DNA from: Bradyrhizobium symbiodeficiens
GTDB lineage: Bacteria > Pseudomonadota > Alphaproteobacteria > Rhizobiales > Xanthobacteraceae
Assembly (NCBI RefSeq): GCF_002266465.3
Contig: NZ_CP029427.2
Coordinates: forward strand, 6,140,501-6,204,500
Reading direction: 5' to 3'
DNA: 64,000 nucleotides
This document shows positions 8,192-16,324 of the stretch, piece after piece. The position numbers and the translations under genes are program-made. Under the pieces are notes generated by a model. It had not been told where the DNA came from, searched no databases, and saw only the letters and a program-made list of their open reading frames with translations. Positions within the stretch are counted from its first letter, which is position 1; every line of letters begins with the position of its first letter.

Positions 8192-9856
8192 GTGTTCAAT
8201 TTCCAGAGCAAGAAGGTCAGGCACGCCGTCGCGGAGGTCGAGGCGCTCGACCGCTCGCAGGCTGTGATCGAATTCGGTCTGGACGGCACCATCCTCGATG
8301 CCAATGAAAACCTGCTCAAGATGAGCGGCTACACGCTCGCCGAGATCAAGGGCAAGCACCACAGCATCTTCGTCAGCCCCGCCGAGCGCGAGAGCGCGCG
8401 CTACCGCGACTTCTGGGCCAGCCTGAACCGCGGCGAGTTCCAGACCACGCAATACAAGCGTTTCGGCAAAGGCGGCAAGGAAGTCTGGATCCACGCCTCC
8501 TACGCGCCGTTGCGCGACGAGAACGGCAAGGTGGTCAGCTTCATCAAGTTCGCCACCGACATCACGGCGTACAAGATCAAGACCATGGAGGATTCCGGCA
8601 AGATCGTCGCGATCAACCGCGCACAGGCCGTGATCGAGTTCAATATGGACGGCACCATCGTCACCGCGAACGAGAACTTTTTGACCGCAATGGGCTACTC
8701 GCTCGACGAGATCAAGGGCAAGCATCACAGCATGTTCGTGACGCCCGAAGATCGCGCGAGTGCCGGCTATGCCGCGTTCTGGGCCAAGCTGAACCGTGGC
8801 GAGTTCGAGGCGGCCGAATACAAGCGGCTCGGCAAGGGCGGCAAGGAAATCTGGATCATCGCCACCTACAATCCGATCCTCGACGAGAATGGCAAGCCAT
8901 TCAAGGTGGTCAAGTTCGCAACCGACGTCACTGCGCAGAAGATGAAGGCGGCCGACAATGACGGCCAGCTCGCCGCGATCCAGAAATCGCAGGCGGTGAT
9001 CGAGTTCAACATGGACGGCACGATCCGCACCGCCAACGAGAATTTCCTGAAGGCGATGGGCTATTCGCTGGCGGAGATCAGGGGTCAGCACCATTCCATG
9101 TTCGTCGAGCCGAACGAGCGGAATTCGCCGGCTTATCGCCAGTTCTGGGAGACTCTCAACCGCGGCGAGTACCAGGCCGCGGAATACAAGCGCATCGCCA
9201 AGGGCGGGCGGGAGATCTGGATCCAGGCGTCCTACAATCCGATCCTCGACCTCAACGGCAGGCCCTACAAGGTGGTGAAATACGCAACCGACATCACCGC
9301 GCAGGCGATCGGCCGCAAGAAGGCCGACAATGCGCGCGGGCTGATCGAGGCGGTCGCGGCCGGCAGCGAGCAGATGAGCGCCTCGATCCGCGAGATCTCC
9401 GAGACCATGGCGAAGTCGCGCGAGAACTCCAAGGTCGCGACCAACCGGGTCGAAGCCGCCGACGGCCAGGCCCAGAAGCTGACCGCGGCCGCACATGCCA
9501 TGAGCGGCATCGTCGAGATGATCTCCGGCATCACCAGCCAGATCAACCTGCTCGCGCTCAACGCCACGATCGAATCCGCGCGCGCCGGCGAAGCCGGCCG
9601 CGGCTTCGCCGTGGTCGCCTCCGAGGTGAAGAACCTCGCGAACCAGGCCAAGCAGGCGACCGACACCATCACCTCCGAAATCGACGCGCTGAACGTCATC
9701 TCGGGGGACGTCGCCAGCTCCCTGACTGCGATCAAGGCCGCGATCGACGGCGTCAACGAGTTCATCGCCTCCACCGCCGCCGCAGTCGAGGAACAGAGCA
9801 TCGTCACGTCGGACATGTCGGCCAACATGCAGCGCGCCTCGGCGGAGCTTTCGTAG
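8192..9856 (+). CDS. Soluble chemoreceptor with three tandem PAS domains
   Basis: A 554-residue methyl-accepting chemotaxis protein without membrane segments. Three near-identical PAS domains begin at about residues 23, 146 and 267 (each QAVIEFxxDGTI…ANEN…GYxLxEI), a period of about 122 residues, so they arose by internal duplication. They are followed by the cytoplasmic signalling hairpin, whose tip INLLALNATIESARAGEAGR is at about 451. PAS domains of this group often bind haem or flavin, suggesting redox or oxygen sensing, but no ligand is shown. The GTG at 8192 is preferred because GGGGGA lies just upstream and VFNFQSKK is a typical beginning; an ATG at 8066 would add 42 poor residues. No other che genes are nearby. 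Confidence 0.9.
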   Translation: MFNFQSKKVRHAVAEVEALDRSQAVIEFGLDGTILDANENLLKMSGYTLAEIKGKHHSIFVSPAERESARYRDFWASLNRGEFQTTQYKRFGKGGKEVWIHASYAPLRDENGKVVSFIKFATDITAYKIKTMEDSGKIVAINRAQAVIEFNMDGTIVTANENFLTAMGYSLDEIKGKHHSMFVTPEDRASAGYAAFWAKLNRGEFEAAEYKRLGKGGKEIWIIATYNPILDENGKPFKVVKFATDVTAQKMKAADNDGQLAAIQKSQAVIEFNMDGTIRTANENFLKAMGYSLAEIRGQHHSMFVEPNERNSPAYRQFWETLNRGEYQAAEYKRIAKGGREIWIQASYNPILDLNGRPYKVVKYATDITAQAIGRKKADNARGLIEAVAAGSEQMSASIREISETMAKSRENSKVATNRVEAADGQAQKLTAAAHAMSGIVEMISGITSQINLLALNATIESARAGEAGRGFAVVASEVKNLANQAKQATDTITSEIDALNVISGDVASSLTAIKAAIDGVNEFIASTAAAVEEQSIVTSDMSANMQRASAELS

Positions 9857-9964
9857 GAAAACGGCCTTTATCGATCTTCGTCCTTCTTGCCGGAACGAAA
9901 GCGCAGTAAAAGGCGCTGGCCGCCCGTGCGGTTTCCGTTTCCGACAGAAGGACAAGATCAGCCC

Positions 9965-10753
9965 ATGCCTGCTTCTCCGCAAAAAGTCGCCCTCGTCACC
10001 GGAGCCGCGCGCGGCATCGGGCTTGCGACCGCGAAAAAGTTCCTGGGCGAGGGCTGGCGCGTGGCGCTGCTCGATATCGAGGGCGAGTTGCTCGGCCGGG
10101 CGGTCGCCGACATCGACCAAAGCGAGACGACGCTGGCGCTGACCTGCGACGTCTCGGATTCGGCCGCGGTGAGCGATGCAATGGAGGCGGTCGAGCGCCG
10201 GTTCGGCCGGCTGGATGCGCTGGTCAACAATGCCGGCATCGCGGTGTTCGCGCCGCTGATGGAAACGTCCGAGACCGATTGGCGCCGCGTGATCGAGGTC
10301 AATCTCACCGGTCCGTTCCTCTGCACCAAGGCCGCGGTGCCCCTGATGCGCGAGGGCCATGGCGGCGCCATCGTCAACATCACCTCGATCTCGGCCGTGC
10401 GCGCCTCGACGCTGCGCTCGGCCTACGGCACCAGCAAGGCCGGGCTCGCACACCTCACCAAGCAGCTCGCGGTCGAGCTCGCCTCCCTCAACATCCGCGT
10501 CAACGCGGTCGCGCCGGGACCGGTCGACACGGCGATGGCGAAGCAGGTGCACACCAGGGAGATCCGCGCCGACTATCACGACGCCATTCCGCTCAACCGC
10601 TACGGCCTGGAGGAGGAACTGGCGGAAGCGATCTACTTCCTGTGCTCAGGCAGCGCGAGCTACATCACCGGACAAGTTTTGGCCGTGGATGGCGGCTTCG
10701 ATGCGGCAGGCATCGGCCTGCCGACGCTGCGCGGACAGCGCCGCAACGGCTAG
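9965..10753 (+). CDS. Short-chain dehydrogenase/reductase (SDR)
   Basis: A 262-residue classical SDR using NAD(P). The cofactor loop TGAARGIG is at about residues 13-20, an NNAG motif near 90, and the active site includes Ser in NITSISAV and Tyr/Lys in YGTSK. The C-terminal YITGQVLAVDGGF is typical. The ATG at 9965 puts the cofactor loop at the normal distance, whereas the open frame upstream is non-homologous. It is monocistronic, followed by a repeat element. Substrate unknown. Confidence 0.9.
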   Translation: MPASPQKVALVTGAARGIGLATAKKFLGEGWRVALLDIEGELLGRAVADIDQSETTLALTCDVSDSAAVSDAMEAVERRFGRLDALVNNAGIAVFAPLMETSETDWRRVIEVNLTGPFLCTKAAVPLMREGHGGAIVNITSISAVRASTLRSAYGTSKAGLAHLTKQLAVELASLNIRVNAVAPGPVDTAMAKQVHTREIRADYHDAIPLNRYGLEEELAEAIYFLCSGSASYITGQVLAVDGGFDAAGIGLPTLRGQRRNG

Positions 10754-10764
10754 GCACGGAAATT

Positions 10765-10859
10765 GTAGGGTGGGCAAAGGCGCGCAAGCGCCGTGCCCAC
10801 GACTTCTCCGGATTTGCGGCGCCAATGGTGGCCACGCTACGCTTTGTTTGCCCCCTACG
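10765..10859. repeat. GTGGGCA-type intergenic palindromic repeat, copy 1
   Basis: Begins GTAGGGTGGGCAAAGGCGC, then GCGCCGTGCCCACGA. After about 25 bp it ends with an inverted, slightly decayed counterpart (GTGGCCACGCTACGCTTTG … CCCCCTACG). It has the same architecture as 59534-59627, so this is a dispersed family able to fold into two hairpins. Confidence 0.8.
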
Positions 10860-10882
10860 GATTCGAGCTTGTGGAGTACTCC

Positions 10883-11320
10883 ATGCAACGCGCTGCTTTT
10901 CTCAACGCCCTGATGCTTGCATCCGCGCTGCTCGCCACCGCGCCTGCGTCAGCCGAAATCCGCATCATCCAGTCTCCGGGTGGACAGGTCGGGCCGTTCC
11001 TCGATCTGTTCGAGAAGGTGCGTGAGAGCGGCGAACGCGTGGTGATCGACGGTCCCTGCCTGTCTGCCTGCACGCTGGTGCTGAGCATCGTGCCGGGCGA
11101 GCGCATCTGCGTCACCAAGCGCGCCGTGCTCGGCTTCCATGCGGCGCGTTCGGTCGACCGGCGCGGGCGCTTCTATGCCGAGCCGGAAGCATCGGTCGCG
11201 GTGCTTGCCGCCTATCCCGGCCCCGTGCGCGACTGGATCAGCCGCCGCGGCGGCCTGAGCTCGCGGTTGCTGCTGTTGAAAGGCCGCGATCTCGCCGCGA
11301 TCTATCCGCGCTGCCGGTGA
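10883..11320 (+). CDS. Secreted ClpP/crotonase-fold-like protein (COG3904-like)
   Basis: A 145-residue protein with a clear signal peptide (MQRAAFLNALMLASALLATA, cleavage after PASA). The mature part begins EIRIIQSPGGQVGPFLDLFE, has a GG turn and then DGPCLSACTLVLS, resembling the nucleophile-Ser segment of periplasmic ClpP-like proteins, and GFHAA further on. Activity is unproven. The ATG at 10883 is chosen for the signal peptide; the frame is open upstream into the repeat. No operon partner is apparent. Confidence 0.7.
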   Translation: MQRAAFLNALMLASALLATAPASAEIRIIQSPGGQVGPFLDLFEKVRESGERVVIDGPCLSACTLVLSIVPGERICVTKRAVLGFHAARSVDRRGRFYAEPEASVAVLAAYPGPVRDWISRRGGLSSRLLLLKGRDLAAIYPRCR

Positions 11321-11349
11321 AGAACCCAGTCACCACACTTTGGCCAGCT

Positions 11350-11442
11350 TCAATAGAGAGTCTGAATCACCGGCACCAGCTTCATGCTGGCGCAGATGAG
11401 CATCCCCCAAAGAGCAAAATTGATCTGTAGCGCCGCCACCAT
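11350..11442 (-). CDS. Candidate 30-residue single-helix membrane microprotein
   Basis: From ATG 11442 to TGA 11350 the minus strand encodes MVAALQINFALWGMLICASM followed by KLVPVIQTLY: one hydrophobic helix with a short polar end. A purine-rich AAGGGAAG lies 7-14 bases upstream. An in-frame TTG at 11460 would give 36 residues starting LEGKRP. Composition is unlike random sequence at this GC content. I believe similar tiny membrane proteins occur in Bradyrhizobium, but cannot check. The rest of the 400-bp gap (11321-11725) holds nothing else I can support. Confidence 0.5.
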   Translation of the reverse strand: MVAALQINFALWGMLICASMKLVPVIQTLY

Positions 11443-11725
11443 CGGTCGCTTCCCTTCCAAGTGACGTCCATCCCGGTTTGAAGCTTTTATGAATCACGAA
11501 TAGCGATTCTGACGTGCAGAGCACAGCCCAATTTTGCGTCAATTGTTGTGCGATGCAGTCCGCGGGGTTTCACGAATTGGCCTCACTACGCCCGCAAAGT
11601 GATGCGATTCGCGAGTTCATTCCCTCAGCCATGCTGGCCCATTCGGTTTGCCTTGAGTTCCATTTGATCGACGCAGGTTCTCCACACGGAGCCTTGCGGA
11701 TCGTGCACTGAATTCTGGATCCGGC

Positions 11726-12088
11726 ATGATACGACGCGGCTTCATCTTGCTCGCTTTCTGCACGGCGCTGCTTGGCTGTGCAGTCGCACCAGCGCAGGAG
11801 CGCCGCCCGATCGCATGGGATGGCCTCGGCCAAGACCCCAACAAAGGCTCGAACCGCCCTCATGCCGCGAAGCGGCGCACGACGAACTCCGCGCCCGCGG
11901 CAACTGATCCCAATCAGGAACGGGAACGCGTGCTGGGCACCTTGCAGCCATACTCGGAGGCGTGGTGGGCGGTCCACGACGAGATCGAAGCGGAGAACGA
12001 CAGGCAGCTCGGCACCAAGCTCGTGATCTGTCCTCGCTGCGTTCAGGCGCCGCAGCGAGGCGAGGACGTGACCGGATCAATCCGTTGA
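11726..12088 (+). CDS. Small predicted lipoprotein, unknown function
   Basis: A 120-residue protein starting MIRRGFILLAFCTALLGCAV. The lipobox LLGC predicts lipidation at Cys18 and attachment to an envelope membrane. The mature part is hydrophilic, with RRPIAWDGLGQDPNKG early and a CPRC motif near the end (residue 100), which may bind metal or form a disulphide. No family recognised. It stands alone between a small membrane ORF and the convergent VOC gene. Confidence 0.7.
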   Translation: MIRRGFILLAFCTALLGCAVAPAQERRPIAWDGLGQDPNKGSNRPHAAKRRTTNSAPAATDPNQERERVLGTLQPYSEAWWAVHDEIEAENDRQLGTKLVICPRCVQAPQRGEDVTGSIR

Positions 12089-12199
12089 GCGCGCTCGCGG
12101 CAGATCCGGGTATGACGCGATAAATTCAAGCGTCCCCTCTCCCGCAACGCTGGAAAGAGGGGATCGCGACTCGACAGATCATGCAGGCGGCCGCGCCCG

Positions 12200-12613
12200 T
12201 CACATTCCTTCGGCCGGGCAGTTCACCATCCAGGGAATCCCGAACTTGTCGACGCACATGCCAAAGCCCTTGGCCCAGAACGTCTTGCTGAAGGGCATGG
12301 TGACGGACCCGCCGTCTGCGAGCGCGTTGAACTTGCGCTCGCCTTCCTCGGTATCCTTGACCGTGAGCGAGATCGAAAAGCCTTGAGCCTTGTTGAAATG
12401 CTCTGGCGGCGCATCGGAGGCCATCAATACGCTGCCGTCGGGTAGCGACATCCGCGCATGCATGATCGTCTTCTCGCGACCGGGCGCGGCGGGCACGTCC
12501 GGAGGCGCCTCCGATGACCGCATCATCGCATCGATCTTGCCGCCGAGCGCCTTGGCGTAGAAGTTGAACGCCGCTTCGCAATTGTCCCGATAGAACAGAT
12601 AGGGGTTGAGCAT
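12200..12613 (-). CDS. VOC-superfamily (PhnB/3-demethylubiquinone-like) protein
   Basis: A 137-residue glyoxalase/bleomycin-resistance-fold protein starting MLNPYLFYRDNCEAAFNFYA. It has the PhnB-like paired beta-alpha-beta-beta-beta pattern (HARMSLPDGSVLMASDAPPE, then FSISLTVKDTEEGERKFNAL) and ends WMVNCPAEGM. GAGGAGAG precedes the ATG at 12613. It follows the SRPBCC gene by 29 bp in the same direction and, with the DGPF and sigma genes upstream, forms the standard ECF42 neighbourhood. Enzymatic role unknown. Confidence 0.88.
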   Translation of the reverse strand: MLNPYLFYRDNCEAAFNFYAKALGGKIDAMMRSSEAPPDVPAAPGREKTIMHARMSLPDGSVLMASDAPPEHFNKAQGFSISLTVKDTEEGERKFNALADGGSVTMPFSKTFWAKGFGMCVDKFGIPWMVNCPAEGM

Positions 12614-12642
12614 CGTTTCTCTCCTCTTCGTTTGCAGTAGGC

Positions 12643-13182
12643 TCATTGCTTCTCGGTGAGCTTCTTCAGGCCGTCGAGGCCGGCCTCGAAATCCTTGCCG
12701 ATCATGCTGTCCATGTTGATGAAGACCTGCATGACCTTGGACAGGAACGGGGCCGGACCGGACATCGCCCATGTCACCAGTGTCGCATCGCCTTGAGGCA
12801 TAAAGGTGAACTCGGCAGTGTTGTGGCCTTCGAACGGACGTTCGAAGTCGAGCTTGATGCGGAGCTTTGACGCGGGATTCGCCTCGAGGATCTCCATGTG
12901 GCCGGCGCCGACATTGTTGTTGCCGTCCCAGGCGTAGGTCGCGCCTTTCCCTGCCGCAGCTCCACCGAAGGTGCGCTTCATGGCGGGATCGCGGCCCTCA
13001 TAGGGGGACCAAGCGGTCCAGCGGTGGAAATCGGCGACCTGCGGGTAGATCGCATCCGCCGGCGCCTTCACGGCGAGGCTGCGTTCGACGCGAAAGGTGT
13101 CGGGTTTGGTCAGAGCAAAGGCGAGGACGCCCGCAATTCCAACGGCGAGTACGACGGCGATGACGGCAATGGCTTTCAGCAT
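12643..13182 (-). CDS. Membrane-anchored SRPBCC (START/polyketide cyclase-like) protein
   Basis: A 179-residue protein starting MLKAIAVIAVVLAVGIAGVL, one N-terminal membrane helix, then an SRPBCC ligand-binding domain (FRVERSLAVKAPADAIYPQV … FHRWTAWSPYEGRDPAMKRT … VTWAMSGPAPF). Its ligand is unknown. The ATG at 13182 is chosen because a promoter-like TGTCGG-N17-CGTC lies 27-53 bp upstream and the longer frame would run through it. It precedes the VOC gene, likely in the same transcript, and belongs with the ECF42 sigma gene upstream. Confidence 0.85.
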   Translation of the reverse strand: MLKAIAVIAVVLAVGIAGVLAFALTKPDTFRVERSLAVKAPADAIYPQVADFHRWTAWSPYEGRDPAMKRTFGGAAAGKGATYAWDGNNNVGAGHMEILEANPASKLRIKLDFERPFEGHNTAEFTFMPQGDATLVTWAMSGPAPFLSKVMQVFINMDSMIGKDFEAGLDGLKKLTEKQ

Positions 13183-13208
13183 GGATCGCTCCGTGGATAC
13201 GGGACAAG

Positions 13209-13235
13209 GACGAACGGGAACGGCGGGGGCCGACA
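13209..13235 (-). promoter_or_regulatory. Putative ECF42-dependent promoter of the SRPBCC-VOC unit
   Basis: TGTCGG (13235-13230), 17 bp, CGTC (13212-13209) on the minus strand, about 27 bp upstream of the SRPBCC start. The spacing is the same as at 7519-7545 and 15071-15097. Confidence 0.6.
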
Positions 13236-13274
13236 ATCCGGAAACGGATTTTTTTGGACACTGCCCTCACCTCA

Positions 13275-13359
13275 CGTCATGGCCGGGCCTGTCTTGGCCA
13301 TCCACGTTCTTCGCGCGGACGGAAAGACGTGGATGCCCGGGACGAGCCCGGGCATGACG
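13275..13359. repeat. Alphaproteobacterial intergenic palindrome (CGTCATG…CATGACG)
   Basis: The arms CGTCATGGCCGGGCCTGTC… and …GACGAGCCCGGGCATGACG are imperfect inverted copies around a centre rich in CACGTTCTT/AAAGACGTG. It lies between the sigma gene stop and the SRPBCC promoter. Similar to REP-like units common in Bradyrhizobium. Confidence 0.7.
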
Positions 13360-13377
13360 ACGTGGAGGCGGACGGGC

Positions 13378-14673
13378 CTAAGTCGCCTTTGCACCCTGCC
13401 GCGCGACGCCCTGCTTCGGCTGGCTGTCCCGGATCAGGCGATCGATGTGCATGCGAATGTGGGCGGCTTCTGCGGAGGTGTTGGCAAGCGCGATGGCGCG
13501 GTCGAAGGCGACGCACGCCTCGTCGTTGCGGCCGAGCTGCATCAGGAAGGCGCCGCGCACGCCGTAGAAATGGAAATAGTTGGCGAGCTTCGAGGCCAGC
13601 GGCTCGATCAGATCGAGCGCGGCCTGCGGTCCGCGCACCTTGGCGACCGCGACCGCGCGGTTGAGCGTCACCACAGGAGACGGCTGCGCGACCTCGAGCG
13701 CGCCGTAGAGCAGGTCGATCTGCGCCCAGTCGGTCTCCTCCGGCGTCGCCGCCCGGGCATGCAGCGCGGCGATCGCGGCCTGGATCTGATAAGGCCCGCT
13801 GCGGCGATGGCGCATCGCCTTGTCGATCAGCGCCAGCCCTTCCGCGATCATGGTGCCGTTCCACAGCGAACGGTCCTGGTCGTCCAGCAGGATCAGCGAG
13901 CCATCGGCCGCAAAGCGCGCGGCACTGCGCGCATGCTGCAGCAAGATGAGCGCCGTGAGGCCCATGATCTCCGGCTCGCTCTGAAACAGTCGTAGCAGCA
14001 GGCGGGCCAGCCGGATCGCCTCCTCGCAGAGCGGCTTGCGGATCTCCGCGGTGTCGCCGCTCGCCGAATAGCCCTCGTTGAAGATCAGATAGATGATCGC
14101 CGCGACACCGGCGAGCCGCTCGGAGCGCTCGATTGCGCCGGGCGCTTCGAACGGCGTGCCGGCCTCCGCGACCTTCGCCTTGGCGCGGGTGATACGCTGC
14201 TCCATCGCCGCGTCCGAGACCAGGAAGGCGCGCGCGATCTGCTTCACCGTGAGGCCCGAGACGATGCGCAGCGCCAGCGCGATCTGCTGCGTCGCCGGCA
14301 ATTGCGGATGGCAGCAGATGAACATCAACCTCAGGATATCGTCGCGGTAGTGCGAGCCGTCCAGCCGTTCGGCCAGCGCGCCTTCGGCGTCGTCGAGATC
14401 GGAAATCGCCTGGTCGTCCTCCGGCAGCGGCTGCTGCTTGCGGGTCCGGCGCACCTCGTCGATGGCGGCATTGCGGCCGACCATGATCAGCCAGGCCGCA
14501 GGATCGCGCGGCGGCCCGTTCTGCGGCCAACTCTTGAGTGCGCGCAGGGAGGCGTTCTGGAACGCCTCCTCGGCGGTGTCGAGATCGCGGAAATAACGCA
14601 GCAGCGCGCCGACCGCCTGGGGTCGCGCCGAGGTCAGCGCGGTCTCGATCCAGGCGGTGTCGGCCTCGCTCAC
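13378..14673 (-). CDS. ECF42-type sigma factor with C-terminal DUF6596/TPR-like extension
   Basis: A 431-residue RNA polymerase sigma factor, about 230 residues longer than a plain ECF factor. Sigma region 2 lies at about 10-85 (LRYFRDLDTAEEAFQNASLR, AWLIMVGRNAAIDEVRR) and region 4 at about 125-175 (LALRIVSGLTVKQIARAFLV). A conserved extension follows (YLIFNEGYSASGD …), ending in helical repeats that resemble TPRs. No anti-sigma gene is adjacent; in this group the extension is thought to control activity. Its ATG overlaps the DGPF stop by four bases (translational coupling). Likely targets are the four TGTCGG/CGTC promoters listed here, including its own. Confidence 0.92.
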   Translation of the reverse strand: MSEADTAWIETALTSARPQAVGALLRYFRDLDTAEEAFQNASLRALKSWPQNGPPRDPAAWLIMVGRNAAIDEVRRTRKQQPLPEDDQAISDLDDAEGALAERLDGSHYRDDILRLMFICCHPQLPATQQIALALRIVSGLTVKQIARAFLVSDAAMEQRITRAKAKVAEAGTPFEAPGAIERSERLAGVAAIIYLIFNEGYSASGDTAEIRKPLCEEAIRLARLLLRLFQSEPEIMGLTALILLQHARSAARFAADGSLILLDDQDRSLWNGTMIAEGLALIDKAMRHRRSGPYQIQAAIAALHARAATPEETDWAQIDLLYGALEVAQPSPVVTLNRAVAVAKVRGPQAALDLIEPLASKLANYFHFYGVRGAFLMQLGRNDEACVAFDRAIALANTSAEAAHIRMHIDRLIRDSQPKQGVARQGAKAT

Positions 14674-15038
14674 GTGGAAAGTCCTCCGGGCCGGAACACT
14701 CCGACGGGACGCACCTCATAGGCGCCACCGGGATTGGCAGCACCAAGATCGCCCGCGACGTCGAGCGCCTCGTCGAGATTCTTGCAGTCGACGATGTAGA
14801 AGCCGAGCAACTGCTCCTTGGTCTCGGCATAGGGGCCGTCCAGCACCAGCGGCGGATCTTCCTTGCGCAAGGTCGCCGCTGCCGTGGTCGGCAGCAGTCG
14901 CGCCACCGGCCCCAGCCGGCCCTGCTGGGTGAGCTTCTCCTGCACCACGGCGAGCTTCTTCATCACGGCCTCGTCCTGCTCCTTGCTCCAGGAGCCGACG
15001 AAGTCCTCATCGTGATAGCAAAGGATGGCGTAAAGCAT
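14670..15038 (-). CDS. DGPF-domain (YCII-related) protein coupled to the sigma factor
   Basis: A 122-residue protein starting MLYAILCYHDEDFVGSWSKE, with the DGPF motif (VLDGPYAETKEQLLGFYIVD) at about residues 64-83. Its stop overlaps the sigma-factor start by 4 bp. This is the defining partner of ECF42 factors, perhaps a signal-related or stress protein; its reaction is unknown. The ATG at 15038 is preceded by a TGTCGG-N17-CGTC promoter candidate, which makes the pair autoregulatory. Confidence 0.9.
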   Translation of the reverse strand: MLYAILCYHDEDFVGSWSKEQDEAVMKKLAVVQEKLTQQGRLGPVARLLPTTAAATLRKEDPPLVLDGPYAETKEQLLGFYIVDCKNLDEALDVAGDLGAANPGGAYEVRPVGVFRPGGLST

Positions 15039-15070
15039 AGGCGGCGCTTTCCTCGAAGGCTTGATTTGAA

Positions 15071-15097
15071 GACGCGCCAATATGCCCCGCCCCGACA
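15071..15097 (-). promoter_or_regulatory. Putative autoregulated ECF42 promoter of the DGPF-sigma operon
   Basis: TGTCGG (15097-15092), 17 bp, CGTC (15074-15071) on the minus strand, followed by TTCAAA. The element ATTATTTCC (15113-15105) lies just upstream and also precedes the promoter at 7519-7545. Confidence 0.65.
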
Positions 15098-15182
15098 GCG
15101 CTGCGGAAATAATTTGCAGGAAATGTCCGGCAGATCGTGCCAAGGAGGGCCTTTGTAAGCGGAACCCGACGAGGCACTTCGA

Positions 15183-16148
15183 ATGACCAAAGGCACCCTG
15201 GCCGTCCTGATCAACAGCACGCAGCAGAACTGGCTGCCGGAGCGCTGGAAGGCCCGGTTCGAGGCGGTCTGCGGCGGACGTCGCGTGGTGCTGCTGCCGG
15301 ATTCCACTCTCGATCCGGCCGAGGTGCACTATGCCACGGTGTGGAAGCCGGTGCCGGGCGATCTCGGCACTTTTCCCAATCTGCGGGCGATCTTCAATCT
15401 CGGCGCCGGCGTCGATGCGCTGATGGCGGACAAGGGCCTCCCTGACGTGCCGCTGGTCCGCGTCGCGGTGCCCGACCTCACCGGACGCATGACCGAATAT
15501 GTCGTGCTGCACGTGCTGATGCACCACCGCCAGGAGCTCTATTTGCGGGACTCGCAGCGCGCGAAACGCTGGGAGCCGAAATATCAATGGCCGGCGAGCG
15601 CGGTCACGGTCGGCGTCATGGGGCTTGGCACGTTGGGGGCGGATGCGGCCGACGTGCTGCGCCGGCTCGGCTTCCGTGTCGCCGGCTGGAGCCGCAGCCC
15701 GCGCGCGATCGATGGCGTCGAATGCTTCCATGGCACCGCAGGCATGGATGCCTTTCTGCGCAAGACCGACATCCTGGTGTCGCTGCTGCCGCTGACGCCG
15801 GAGACACACGGCATCCTCAACCGCGAGGTCTTCACCAGGCTCAACCGCAACAGTCCGCTGGGCGCGCCGGTGCTGATCAATGCCGGCCGAGGCGGCTTGC
15901 AGAACGAGGCCGACATCCTCGCCTGCCTCGACGACGGCACGCTGGGCGCCGCCTCGCTCGACGTCTTCGTGCAGGAGCCGCAGCCGGCGGACAGCCGGTT
16001 CTGGACCCATCCCAAGGTGGTGCTGACGCCGCACAACGCAGCCGACACCGACGCCGACGCGATCTCGGCCTATGTCGCCGAGCAGATCGCGCGCTTCGAG
16101 GCCGGCGGTGCGTTGGAGAACGTGGTGGACCGGACCAGGGGGTATTAG
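15183..16148 (+). CDS. D-2-hydroxyacid dehydrogenase, glyoxylate/hydroxypyruvate reductase A type
   Basis: A 321-residue NAD(P)-dependent reductase that would interconvert 2-oxo and D-2-hydroxy acids such as glyoxylate and hydroxypyruvate. The Rossmann loop is GVMGLGTLG (about residue 143). Catalytic residues are in context: Arg in NAGRGG (about 240), Glu in VFVQEP (about 264), and His in LTPHNAA (about 282). Length and order match GhrA. It diverges from the DGPF-sigma operon and ends at a large palindromic repeat. No operon partner. Confidence 0.9.
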   Translation: MTKGTLAVLINSTQQNWLPERWKARFEAVCGGRRVVLLPDSTLDPAEVHYATVWKPVPGDLGTFPNLRAIFNLGAGVDALMADKGLPDVPLVRVAVPDLTGRMTEYVVLHVLMHHRQELYLRDSQRAKRWEPKYQWPASAVTVGVMGLGTLGADAADVLRRLGFRVAGWSRSPRAIDGVECFHGTAGMDAFLRKTDILVSLLPLTPETHGILNREVFTRLNRNSPLGAPVLINAGRGGLQNEADILACLDDGTLGAASLDVFVQEPQPADSRFWTHPKVVLTPHNAADTDADAISAYVAEQIARFEAGGALENVVDRTRGY

Positions 16149-16190
16149 GGCTCGGCACGCTGAGAGAGGCACGCACGCGCCCCACACCCC

Positions 16191-16322
16191 GGTGTCATCC
16201 CCGCGCACGCGGGGATCCATAACCCCAGGGAGACGTGTCGGGCGAGTTGGCAACTCCGAGTCGCCAAACGCCTCCCTGGGGTTATGGATCCCGGGCTCGC
16301 GCTACGCGCGCCCCAGGACGAC
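16191..16322. repeat. Large imperfect palindrome with perfect 20-bp arms
   Basis: Arms GGATCCATAACCCCAGGGAG (16213-16232) and CTCCCTGGGGTTATGGATCC (16272-16291) are exact inverted copies. The interior can fold again, and outer GTCATCCCCGCG … CCCCAGGACGAC ends extend it. It reaches the tetR stop at 16325 and may terminate both convergent genes. The form is typical of dispersed Bradyrhizobium intergenic repeats. Confidence 0.75.
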
Positions 16323-16324
16323 AG

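Noticed and set aside
8174..10579. An 800-codon minus-strand open frame opposite the chemoreceptor and SDR genes
   Set aside because: It is a shadow of GC-rich third positions: the plus strand encodes clear PAS/MCP and SDR proteins, and the antisense product is Arg/Asp/Leu-rich with no motif.
14670..16253. A long minus-strand frame covering the 2-hydroxyacid dehydrogenase gene in antisense
   Set aside because: Only its last 122 codons (DGPF protein) are real; the upstream part is antisense of a convincing dehydrogenase.
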